Program-made: the position numbers and the translations under genes
Shown here: piece after piece, positions 1 through 6,905 of the stretch
Layout: each line of letters starts with the position of its first letter
Position numbering within the stretch: position 1 is the stretch's first letter
The notes under the pieces: model-generated
What the model saw: the letters and a program-made list of their open reading frames with translations, nothing else
Told to the model about the DNA's origin: nothing
Databases searched by the model: none
NCBI GenBank assembly: GCA_964493985.1
Contig: CAZBQL010000092.1
Location: 1-11,753, forward strand
Length of the DNA: 11,753 bases
Direction of reading: 5' to 3'
DNA from: MGML01 sp964493985
GTDB lineage: Bacteria > Chloroflexota > Dehalococcoidia > Dehalococcoidales > UBA2162

Positions 1-2
1 CC

Positions 3-431
3 GGACAGGTTATCGGTATTAACAGTGTAAAACAGGTCCAGGTTGAAGTCGAGGGAGTTGGCTACGCAATCAGCACCGAAGAAGCAGTTCCGATTATCGA
101 ACAACTGATAAACGACGGAGAGGCGTCTCATCCATATCTCGGCGTTAGTTTCCATCCGGTAGACCAGTTAGTAATATCGAACTTTAATCTCACAATTGAT
201 CGAGGAGTTTTTATCGTAAATGTTGGGACTGACAGCCCGGCCGATAAAGCCGGACTTCGACCCCAGGATGTAATCCTCAGTTTCAACGGCAGGGAGATTG
301 AAACCGAGGACGATCTTATCATTGGTATTCGCTCCGCCGAGATAGGGCAGGAAGTGGAGATCGTTTACTGGCGTAATGATAAAGAAAACACTACTACCGC
401 TACGCTTATTAAAAGACCGACTTCTCCTTAA
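3..431 (+). CDS. HtrA/DegP-like S1C serine protease, C-terminal part (5' truncated by window edge)
   Basis: Reading from base 3 gives 142 residues to a TAA at 429-431. The first residues, GQVIGINS, are the strand that directly follows the catalytic GNSGGPL motif in trypsin-like HtrA proteases, so the active-site serine lies just outside the window. Next comes GVGYAISTEEAVPIIEQLI, the usual end of the protease domain. A single PDZ domain follows at about residues 42-137, with the carboxylate-binding loop at YLGV and the core DSPADKAGLRPQDVILSFNGREI. Family role: ATP-independent quality-control protease or chaperone, secreted or membrane-anchored outside the cytoplasm. Only one PDZ domain follows the protease, as in DegS or Gram-positive HtrA; DegP has two. 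The gene is convergent with ileS and the two stop codons overlap. The N-terminal anchor or signal cannot be seen. Confidence 0.9.
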   Translation, partial: GQVIGINSVKQVQVEVEGVGYAISTEEAVPIIEQLINDGEASHPYLGVSFHPVDQLVISNFNLTIDRGVFIVNVGTDSPADKAGLRPQDVILSFNGREIETEDDLIIGIRSAEIGQEVEIVYWRNDKENTTTATLIKRPTSP

Positions 432-3400
432 TCTACTTTCTTAACGCCAAGCAATACATCATGACCGCCTAATTTGAAGGTTTCCTGGTAATCTACTCCC
501 GCAGGCAAACCTTCTGTTAAATGCCGGGAAAGCGTTTCCTGCTTGATATATTCGGCTGTCGTATCTGCCGTCATTACTCTCCGGATATACTCACCGGCTT
601 CATAGTATGTCTCAATATGGTCGGCAATATCGAATCCCGCCAAGCGACGCATCGTCTGCAATCGATGTACGATTTCACGCGCCATGCCCTCTGCTTCAAG
701 TTCCGGCGTCAACTCCGTATATATTGCTGAATTGACATTTCCTTCCGCTACGACAGCATAATTCGCCTGACCGTCGAATTCTTCTATTTCTTTAAAGGAC
801 TTCACTTCTACCGACTTCACGTTCAATTCATCAAGGACCATCTGCATTATGGATTCACTCTCAAGAGCACGTTTTTCCCTGTCAGTGCCTACACCTATGA
901 AATTCACTGATAAAGGTTGCCTGACCTTGATACCTGCCTTGCTCCTGGCGGCTCGACCAAGACTGGATACCTTCATTGCCAGTTTGTTAGCCTCGGAAAG
1001 CTGAGTGTCTATCTTGCTTTCATCGGCTACAGGGAAATCAGCGAGATGAACGCTCTCAGGATTATCTCCATCAACTGTCCCCACCAGGTTCTGGTATAAT
1101 TCTTCAGCAAGGAAAGGAGTGAATGGGGCCATCAGCCTGGTAAGTGTCACCAGGCATTCATAAAGAGTATTATATGCTGAAAGTTTATCGGCATCGTTCT
1201 CACTCTTCCAGAACCGTCTCCTGCTTCTGCGGACATACCAGTTCGAAAGCTCATCGATAAATTCCGCTATCTGCCAGGCTCCGGTACGCGGATCGTAGTT
1301 ATCCAGGGCATTATCGACATCAAGGATAAGCTGGTTCAGTCCCGACTGTATCCACCGATCAAGCTCGGATTGAGTTTCACCTGTTTCCTTCTGACCGGGA
1401 ATATATTCGTCGATATTGGCGTACGTAACGAAAAATGAATACACATTCCACAGGGTCATGAAAACCCGCCGTGATATCTCTGCTATTGATTTTTCGTCGA
1501 AACGCATTGAACTACCCATCGGCACGGCAGTGTAAATATACCACCTGAGCGCGTCGGCGCCGTACTTGTCCAGCATATCCTGCAGACTGACCACATTTCC
1601 CCTGGTCTTACTCATTTTCTGGCCTTTGGCATCCTGTATATGACCGTGGCATATAACATTCCTGAATGATGGCTTGCCGAACAATAATGTCGATATGGCG
1701 TGAAGGCTGTAGAACCAGCCGCGTGTCTGGTCGATCGCTTCACAGATAAAATCAGCCGGAAATCCGCCGTCCTCAAGCAGCGTCCCGTTCTCGAAAGGAT
1801 AATGCGACTGCGCGATAGGCATGGCTCCGGAATCGAACCAGCAGTCGATTACCTCAGGCACCCGTTTCATGGTCCCACCGCATTCCGGGCAGGTGAAGGT
1901 GATTTCATCGACGAAAGGACGGTGCATGTCAAGCGGTTCATCGAACTGAGTAACTCCGGGACGGCTCTTCAGGTCTTCGACACCGCCGATACACTCCATT
2001 GCAGTGCATGAAGGATGAGTACACTTCCAGACCGGCAACGGCGTACCCCAGTACCGTTCTCTCGACAAAGCCCAGTCGACATTATTTTCAAGCCAGTCTC
2101 CGAACCGTCCGTACTGTATATAATCCGGATACCATTTTATCTCTTTGTTGCCTGATATCAGCCTTTCCTTGACTTCGGTCGTCTTTATGTACCAGGTTTG
2201 CTTGGCATAATAAAGAAGGGGTGAATCGCATCGCCAGCAGAATGGATAGGTATGCTTGATCTTCTCAGACCTGTAGAGAAGACCTTTCTTTTTAAGGTGC
2301 TCCAGGATGAGAGGGTCGGCTTCCTTAACGAACTTGCCGGCGCCGGGTATTTCTGTCTTGGACATGTTCGCCTCAGGCGAGACCGGAGTTGTTCCACCTC
2401 TGCTTTTCTGTGCGTATTCCCTGGCAGCTGGTGTTGAACTTATCACCATACCGGTGGTAATAGTTCCGTCCAGGTTTACCGTATTTACCAGGGGGAGATT
2501 CTCTTTTTCGCCTACCTCGTAGTCGATTTCTCCGTAAGCCGGTGCGATATGCACTATTCCTGTACCGTCATCCATCGATACGAAATCACCGGCAACGATA
2601 CGATAAGCCTTCACATCACCCGGGGCATACTGAATATTTATCTCGAATAGCGGTGTGTAATGTATCCCCACCAGTTCTTCACCCTGCAGTTTCTCCACAA
2701 TCGTATATTCGCCGGTAACCGATACTCCCAGTAATGAAGAAGCCATGATAAGGTATTCGTTTTCAAGTTCAGCTACGGCATATTCTGCATCGGGCGCCAC
2801 TGCCAGCGCTACATTACCGGGCAGCGTCCAGGGAGTAGTCGTCCAGGCAAGAAAATAAGCCGGCTTATCGGATGATTCGAATAGTTCGGCAAGCCTGCTT
2901 TCTCCCAGTGAGGACTTGTCGATTCTAAACTTTATGTAAATCGAAGGATCTTCGGTATCTTCTTGATAACCCTGTGCAACCTCGTGAGAACTGAGAGAAG
3001 TCTCACATCTCGGGCAGTGAGGAGTGACCCTGTGACCCTGGTAGATAAGACCCTTATCCCACATCTGTTTGAGAGCCCACCAGCAGGTCTCTATATAACT
3101 GTTTTTCATCGTTACATAGGCGTTTTCCATGTCGACCCAGTAACCGATTCGTTCCGTCATCTCCTCGAATTCTTTGATATACCCGAGAACACTTTCACGA
3201 CAGAGAGCGTTAAATTCCTTTATTCCGTATTCTTCTATCTGGGATTTTCCTGAAAATCCCAGTTTCTTCTCCACTTCGAGTTCGACCGGCAGTCCGTGAG
3301 TATCCCAGCCGCCGATACGCGGTGTGTGGTAGCCTTTCATCGCTTTATAGCGTGGAAAAACGTCCTTGATTGCGCGGGGCATGGCGAAATGAAGACCCGG

Positions 3401-3559
3401 ACTGGCATTGGTCGTAGGCGGCCCTTCATACATTACAAAGGCAGGATTTCCTTGTCTGTTATCCACACTCTTCTGGAAAATATCCCCATCCCTCCAGATA
3501 TCAAGGATTTTCTCCTCGACCTTGGGGAAATTAACTCTGCTGTTTACCGGTTTAAACAT
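428..3559 (-). CDS. ileS: Isoleucyl-tRNA synthetase (IleRS2-like)
   Basis: Class I synthetase of 1043 residues that charges tRNA-Ile in the cytoplasm. The start is ATG at 3559, preceded by AGAGGT; the frame stays open further upstream, but that part lies inside the T-box leader. The signature region after YEGPPTTNASP reads GLHF (residues 55-58) where HIGH is expected. Other landmarks are GWDTHGLPVELEVEKKLG, the CP1 editing domain with WTTTPWTLPGN and HIAPAYGEIDYEVG (the Asp before Tyr is kept), WALSRERYWGTPLPVW, and KMSKT at 648-652. CxxC pairs occur at FCWRCDS and TCPECGG. The C-terminal anticodon-binding part contains LSNWYVRRSRRRFW, and the length fits the long eukaryote-like IleRS2 group, whose members are often insensitive to mupirocin. 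A 33-residue insert occupies residues 370-402. The gene is controlled by its T-box and is last in the leftward series. Confidence 0.97.
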   Translation of the reverse strand: MFKPVNSRVNFPKVEEKILDIWRDGDIFQKSVDNRQGNPAFVMYEGPPTTNASPGLHFAMPRAIKDVFPRYKAMKGYHTPRIGGWDTHGLPVELEVEKKLGFSGKSQIEEYGIKEFNALCRESVLGYIKEFEEMTERIGYWVDMENAYVTMKNSYIETCWWALKQMWDKGLIYQGHRVTPHCPRCETSLSSHEVAQGYQEDTEDPSIYIKFRIDKSSLGESRLAELFESSDKPAYFLAWTTTPWTLPGNVALAVAPDAEYAVAELENEYLIMASSLLGVSVTGEYTIVEKLQGEELVGIHYTPLFEINIQYAPGDVKAYRIVAGDFVSMDDGTGIVHIAPAYGEIDYEVGEKENLPLVNTVNLDGTITTGMVISSTPAAREYAQKSRGGTTPVSPEANMSKTEIPGAGKFVKEADPLILEHLKKKGLLYRSEKIKHTYPFCWRCDSPLLYYAKQTWYIKTTEVKERLISGNKEIKWYPDYIQYGRFGDWLENNVDWALSRERYWGTPLPVWKCTHPSCTAMECIGGVEDLKSRPGVTQFDEPLDMHRPFVDEITFTCPECGGTMKRVPEVIDCWFDSGAMPIAQSHYPFENGTLLEDGGFPADFICEAIDQTRGWFYSLHAISTLLFGKPSFRNVICHGHIQDAKGQKMSKTRGNVVSLQDMLDKYGADALRWYIYTAVPMGSSMRFDEKSIAEISRRVFMTLWNVYSFFVTYANIDEYIPGQKETGETQSELDRWIQSGLNQLILDVDNALDNYDPRTGAWQIAEFIDELSNWYVRRSRRRFWKSENDADKLSAYNTLYECLVTLTRLMAPFTPFLAEELYQNLVGTVDGDNPESVHLADFPVADESKIDTQLSEANKLAMKVSSLGRAARSKAGIKVRQPLSVNFIGVGTDREKRALESESIMQMVLDELNVKSVEVKSFKEIEEFDGQANYAVVAEGNVNSAIYTELTPELEAEGMAREIVHRLQTMRRLAGFDIADHIETYYEAGEYIRRVMTADTTAEYIKQETLSRHLTEGLPAGVDYQETFKLGGHDVLLGVKKVD
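2354..2452 (-). other. 33-codon in-frame insert in the ileS editing-domain region
   Basis: IleRS proteins normally run from the NLDGTIT-type strand straight into EIPGAGKFVKEADPLI. Here 33 extra codons (IleRS residues 370-402, from GMVISSTPAAREYAQ to PVSPEANMSKT) intervene. The insert is rich in Ser, Thr, Ala, Gly and Pro. Its DNA contains a perfect stem, TCGCC-tca-GGCGA (2368-2380). A second stem pairs GTTCCACC (2391-2398) with GGTG-tt-GAAC (2430-2439). Length is exactly 99 bp, so the frame is preserved. The boundaries are my estimate from memory of the family and could shift by a few codons. It may be an expansion loop or a protein-coding palindromic element. Confidence 0.5.
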
Positions 3560-3574
3560 ACTATACCTCTCTAT

Positions 3575-3603
3575 AAAAAATCCCGTCCCTCTCAAGGGAC
3601 GGG
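3575..3603 (-). terminator. Regulated intrinsic terminator of the ileS T-box
   Basis: On the minus strand a 9-bp perfect stem, CCCGTCCCT / AGGGACGGG, closes a TGAG loop (3582-3603) and is followed by A and six Ts (3575-3580). It sits between the T-box sequence and the ileS ribosome-binding site, the standard place for the regulated terminator. Confidence 0.93.
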
Positions 3604-3853
3604 AAAATATTACCCGCGGTACCACCCTGATTCCTCCCCGGTATAATCGGAGAGACACTCATTAAAGGCACATAAGAATGCCCCGTCACTGATAACGGTT
3701 GACGAACCCGGTCAAGCCTACAAGTCCCTTATTGGCACATTCGGTTGACGGCTCGGGAGTGATTTTCCGGGAGGCATCCACATCTGCTTTCACCTTACCA
3801 GACTCGCTAAGTGTCTGTTATCTCCCGTACTCTTCTCCGTCGCTGCCTTTCTT
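3575..3853 (-). promoter_or_regulatory. T-box riboswitch leader of ileS (isoleucine, AUC specifier)
   Basis: The ileS leader carries the T-box sequence AGGGTGGTACCGCG at 3615-3628 (minus strand), which binds the uncharged tRNA acceptor end in this family. Stem I starts near the transcript 5' end with the GGAGAAGAGTA-type K-turn element. The specifier loop reads GGAAAATCACTCC, placing ATC (Ile) at 3761-3763, which matches the downstream gene. An intrinsic terminator follows at 3575-3603, and the antiterminator would use its left arm. Uncharged tRNA-Ile should therefore favour read-through into ileS. The leader also holds two copies of GGCACAT and CGGTTGACG (plus-strand reading; 3734-3750 and 3667-3704). 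This region explains the whole gap between jag and ileS. Confidence 0.95.
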
Positions 3854-3859
3854 ATAAAA

Positions 3860-3888
3860 AGCGTATCGTATTTGCCTGTTTTTGTCAA
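3860..3888 (-). promoter_or_regulatory. Promoter of ileS T-box transcript
   Basis: The minus strand has TTGACA at 3883-3888, a 17-bp spacer and TACGCT at 3860-3865. The -35 box is a perfect consensus; the -10 is weaker. The predicted start near 3853 falls a few bases before T-box stem I, which supports the call. The TGA inside TTGACA is the jag stop codon, so the promoter begins in the last codon of the upstream gene. Confidence 0.7.
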
Positions 3889-4553
3889 TCCGCTGATTCT
3901 TCTCTGGGAAGAATGACTACCCGCCGTGATTCGCCCTGTCCGATACTCTCGGTTGTTACATCCTTGTGATCGGCAAGAGTCAGGTGAATTATTCTCCTCT
4001 CGTAGGCCGGCATCGGTTCGAGTGTAAATGACATTTTCTTGGCATGTACCTGCTCTGCCATCTGACGGGCAAACACCTGAAGTGCCTGGTACCGGCGCTG
4101 TTTATAACCTTCGACATCTATTATTACAGGAAGCCAGCTTCTCTTCTGGTGCCCTACGATCAACCTTACTATATACTGGAGACAGGACAGGGTCTGCCCC
4201 CTCCGACCGATAAGGATTCCGAGATCATCTCCCTCTATATTAAGCGAGATCGACTCAGCGGGTTCTTCACCTTCAACCACAGGCGGCGGCTGTAAAACAG
4301 CCGAACCATCCACTCCAAGCAAACCGAGAAGCTCATTGATGGTTTTCTGTACGTATTCCGTTAAATCTTCATCCTGAGCAGGTTGAATCGGGGTTACCCT
4401 GACAACAGCCTCATCGCTGCCCAACCCGAGGATACCGGACTTACCTTCGCTTATTACGTCTACTTCTACCTCCTCCCGACTTACGCCTAATTGACTGATA
4501 GCTTGTTGAATAGCTTCCTCCACTGTCTTTGCTCTCGCTTCCAGACTCTCCAT
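3885..4553 (-). CDS. jag: Jag/KhpB RNA-binding protein (Jag-N, KH, R3H)
   Basis: The 222-residue protein has all three Jag parts in order. The Jag-N domain (about 1-53) starts MESLEARAKTVEEAI and holds the KSGILGLG motif. A KH domain (about 75-150) carries the GxxG loop as IGRRGQTL. An R3H domain (about 155-218) carries Arg-x3-His in YERRIIHL. The start at 4553 fits the family N-terminus exactly and has AGGA seven bases upstream. Known role: KhpB, usually with KhpA, binds RNAs and affects cell division and envelope growth in Gram-positive bacteria; conserved linkage with yidC suggests a link to membrane-protein biogenesis. Its first 113 bp overlap the end of yidC in another frame, so translation is probably coupled. 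Its stop codon lies in the -35 box of the ileS promoter. Confidence 0.95.
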   Translation of the reverse strand: MESLEARAKTVEEAIQQAISQLGVSREEVEVDVISEGKSGILGLGSDEAVVRVTPIQPAQDEDLTEYVQKTINELLGLLGVDGSAVLQPPPVVEGEEPAESISLNIEGDDLGILIGRRGQTLSCLQYIVRLIVGHQKRSWLPVIIDVEGYKQRRYQALQVFARQMAEQVHAKKMSFTLEPMPAYERRIIHLTLADHKDVTTESIGQGESRRVVILPREESAD

Positions 4554-5421
4554 CTTCCATTCCTTCTTCCCGGGCAGGACTAGACTCGATTACTATATCA
4601 GCGCTTGTATCATCCGCTGAGAGTGCTTTTTTCTGTTTTGGTACCCGCCCCTGGTTTTTCTTTGTGTCAGTGCCTTTACCGCCAGTACCACCTCCGCGGA
4701 ACGGCAAAGTAAGTCCGCCCCATCCCGTGCTGAAATACTGCATTATTATCCGGATTACCGTCGAGGTTACCCAGTACACCGCCAGACCGCTGGGAAGGGA
4801 CATACAGAGGAATCCGAACATCAGCGGCATCATCCAGAGCATCATCTGTCCCTGGGCTGCCTGCTGAGGATCGGCACTCGGATTCGTCGTCATTTTCTGC
4901 TGGACCCACATGGCAACGCCAACAAGAATTGCCATAAACATATCCGGGACTGCAAGGTTCAACCACAGGAAGTGACTGTTCAGTGGTATCTGTGAAAATA
5001 CCGGCCATGATGAGTATAACCTCTGTGATAGATCGATAAACCCTTCCGGTGCTGCTGCCAGTAAACGAATTACGGACTGGTAGAGAGCTATCCACACCGG
5101 CATCTGTACCAGCATCGGCAGCAGGCATCCCGCCGGACTTACACCGGACTCCTTCATCAACCTCATCTGTTCCTGGGCTGCCTTCTGCTTATCCTTGGCG
5201 TATTTTTTTCTAACCTCGGCAATCTCCGCCTGCATCGCCTGCATGGCTTTCGTTGCCTTTAACTGCCTTTGAGTCAGCGGATACATCAGCAGGTTGACGA
5301 TAACAGTTAGGACCATAATCGCCAGACCGAAACTACCAAACAGATAGTCGGATAACATTATTAATATATTAATAATCGGGTTAAGTATTATAAGGTCCCA
5401 GACAGTCCCAACCCATTCCAA
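4441..5421 (-). CDS. yidC: YidC/Oxa1-family membrane protein insertase
   Basis: This 326-residue membrane protein inserts and folds inner-membrane proteins with or without SecYEG. It is the short type, without the large periplasmic domain of E. coli YidC. Hydrophobic segments lie near residues 10-24 and 28-48 (FGSFGLAIMVLTVIVNLLMY), then 97-120 (CLLPMLVQMPVWIALYQSV), 155-178 and 193-225. The cytoplasmic loop LTQRQLKATKAMQ and GVSPAGCLLPML are typical. The place of the conserved TM1 basic residue holds Asn43. A long hydrophilic tail (about 240-326) ends in GGGRSRRNKRR, the kind of basic tail that contacts ribosomes. The start codon is TTG at 5421; its Shine-Dalgarno GAGG overlaps the upstream gene's TGA stop (TGAGG), implying tight coupling. 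The tail region overlaps jag by 113 bp. Confidence 0.95.
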   Translation of the reverse strand: MEWVGTVWDLIILNPIINILIMLSDYLFGSFGLAIMVLTVIVNLLMYPLTQRQLKATKAMQAMQAEIAEVRKKYAKDKQKAAQEQMRLMKESGVSPAGCLLPMLVQMPVWIALYQSVIRLLAAAPEGFIDLSQRLYSSWPVFSQIPLNSHFLWLNLAVPDMFMAILVGVAMWVQQKMTTNPSADPQQAAQGQMMLWMMPLMFGFLCMSLPSGLAVYWVTSTVIRIIMQYFSTGWGGLTLPFRGGGTGGKGTDTKKNQGRVPKQKKALSADDTSADIVIESSPAREEGMEDGESGSESKDSGGSYSTSYQSIRRKSGGGRSRRNKRR

Positions 5422-5432
5422 GAGAATCTACC

Positions 5433-6608
5433 TCACTCACTTAATTTTATTGGTTGTCGCCTCGCGCCTGTTTTTGCATCAATCTCGTAGAGTTCATTTA
5501 AACTGGTCTGTATATAAACCTTACCGTTGTAAGCAACCAGGGGCGCAAACACATTTTCATCCTCGCCAAATGTGTACAATTCACCATTCGTACCATCTTC
5601 AAGATTTATGTAGTGCAGAACGCTATTACGGATTTCTCCCTTTTTATCCAGTTGTGCAGCTACCAGGAATAAATCATCAACGATAACAGGTGAAGACGAT
5701 ATCGGATTTTCAAAATCATATTCTTCTTTCTTTTGTCCGCTGTTTGTATCGATTATATAAACCTTTCCGTCAAGACAGGGTGCGTATATCGTGCCGTCGT
5801 AAAGTACGGGTTTCGCCCAGAACCAGTTGTCGGCCTGGTACTTCCATTTCAAAGTTCCGGTTGCTGCATTCAACGCATAAAGATATCTATCGAAGGAACT
5901 GAAATAAACAGTATTACCATCAACTACAGGAGTGGATACTATCGTACCTTCAGTCTCATAATCCCACTCGATGCTGCCGTCCGCGATGTTAAGTGCATAT
6001 AACTTTTTATCGAAGCACCCGATATACAGGGTGTCATTTAATATTGCCGGGGTTGACCACACTTTATCAGGAAGGTCGATCTCCCATTCCTTAAATCCAT
6101 CGGCGGCATCCAGCGAAAAAACCTTATTATTCGCCGAACCGAAGTACAATTTACCGTTATTATATATAATTCCTCCGATAATAGATCCCCCGACGTTGTC
6201 CTGTCGGGGATAAACCCATCGGGGCTCCTGTCTCACTTCTGTACGACTGAAAGCATATACCTTTCCGTTATAGCCACCGACATAGACAAGATCATCGGCT
6301 ATAACAGGAGAACTATATATAGCAACCGAAGATGAGACCTGGGCACAACTGAGAAATCCGCCGGTCGGTTCCTGTGTCTCAAGCGGGACAGAACTTAGTA
6401 TACGCCAATCCGTTGTATTTATAGAAACAAGATTACCTTCCATCGATGCGGTGTATATAATGCCATCTTCTATTACACCGCCAGCCCATCCTCTGGCAAC
6501 GGCTCCGCGTGTCGCGGAGCACCCCGGAAGCGCTATAACCACAGCGAAAAGTACAAGCACTAAAAATGCTATCTTGTATACCGGTCTGATTTTTTTTAAT
6601 TCACGCAT
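5433..6608 (-). CDS. PQQ-repeat beta-propeller lipoprotein (BamB-like fold)
   Basis: The 391-residue protein begins with a signal peptide: basic MRELKKIRPVYK, a hydrophobic stretch, then a lipobox-like ALPGC with Cys30 as the probable lipidated residue. The rest is eight repeats of about 40 residues with the pattern P-V-[hydrophobic]-x-G-x-[LIV]-Y-...-[LV]-Y-A-[LF]-[ND]-...-G-...-W. They lie roughly at 45-76, 101-133, 143-177, 187-219, 227-259, 267-299, 307-347 and 356-386. Eight such units fit an eight-bladed propeller of the PQQ-like/BamB superfamily. No dehydrogenase catalytic motif is evident, so a binding or scaffold role outside the membrane is more likely than an enzyme. It sits between yidD (24-nt gap) and yidC (11-nt gap), suggesting a job in handling inserted or exported proteins; this is inference. 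The ribosome-binding site is weak. Confidence 0.88.
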   Translation of the reverse strand: MRELKKIRPVYKIAFLVLVLFAVVIALPGCSATRGAVARGWAGGVIEDGIIYTASMEGNLVSINTTDWRILSSVPLETQEPTGGFLSCAQVSSSVAIYSSPVIADDLVYVGGYNGKVYAFSRTEVRQEPRWVYPRQDNVGGSIIGGIIYNNGKLYFGSANNKVFSLDAADGFKEWEIDLPDKVWSTPAILNDTLYIGCFDKKLYALNIADGSIEWDYETEGTIVSTPVVDGNTVYFSSFDRYLYALNAATGTLKWKYQADNWFWAKPVLYDGTIYAPCLDGKVYIIDTNSGQKKEEYDFENPISSSPVIVDDLFLVAAQLDKKGEIRNSVLHYINLEDGTNGELYTFGEDENVFAPLVAYNGKVYIQTSLNELYEIDAKTGARRQPIKLSE

Positions 6609-6632
6609 ATATTTTTACTGTCCAGAGTGTAG

Positions 6633-6842
6633 TTACGGTACGGGATCGTAACCGCCAGGATGGAAAGGATGGCAGTGTAAAATCCTTTTGCAGCCCAGCC
6701 ACGCTCCTTTAAACAGCCCGTATTTTTCTATTGCTTCATATGTATATTGCGAACATGTGGGAATAAACCTGCAGGAAGACGGCAGCGCCTGGGAAATAGT
6801 CATCTGGTAAATCCTTATCATACCCATGGCAATTATCTTCAT
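6633..6842 (-). CDS. yidD: YidD, membrane protein insertion efficiency factor
   Basis: This 69-residue protein matches the YidD family along its whole length: an amphipathic N-terminal helix (MIRIYQMTISQALP), then SCRFIPTCSQYTYEAIEKYG and the C-terminal CKRILHCHPFHPGGYDPVP. The Cys residues of SC, TC and HC are all present. YidD is a small peripheral inner-membrane protein that helps YidC-dependent insertion, and it is usually encoded between rnpA and yidC, as here. The ATG at 6842 fits the family length, but GAGG ends only one base before it. ATG codons at residues 6 or 8 could also be used. Confidence 0.95.
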   Translation of the reverse strand: MKIIAMGMIRIYQMTISQALPSSCRFIPTCSQYTYEAIEKYGLFKGAWLGCKRILHCHPFHPGGYDPVP

Positions 6843-6873
6843 ACCTCAAACTGCCCTACGTTTATTGTTTAAT

Positions 6874-6898
6874 AACCCGGTCCTGTTAACAACCGGTT
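6874..6898 (-). repeat. Inverted repeat between rnpA and yidD
   Basis: On the minus strand AACCGGT pairs with ACCGGGTT, with one bulged G and a loop containing GTTAAC. This gives a 7-bp stem in the 63-nt gap between rnpA and yidD. No T-run follows, so it is unlikely to be a full intrinsic terminator. It could be an mRNA processing or stability hairpin. Confidence 0.4.
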
Positions 6899-6905
6899 AG
6901 TTATA

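Noticed and set aside
3459..3467. Perfect DnaA box TTATCCACA on the plus strand
   Set aside because: It is a single copy inside conserved ileS codons (VDN region) with no neighbouring boxes or AT-rich unwinding element; chance is the simpler explanation.
3560..3658. Upstream extension of ileS by 33 codons
   Set aside because: The extension runs through the T-box terminator and the conserved T-box sequence; the family N-terminus and AGAGGT support ATG 3559.
4676..5128. 150-codon minus-strand ORF inside yidC in another frame
   Set aside because: Its composition is a frame shadow of yidC transmembrane codons and there is no ribosome-binding site or known domain.
6874..6898. Intrinsic terminator between rnpA and yidD
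   Set aside because: The stem is bulged and short and is followed by ATTAAAC, not a T-run; the genes are probably co-transcribed.
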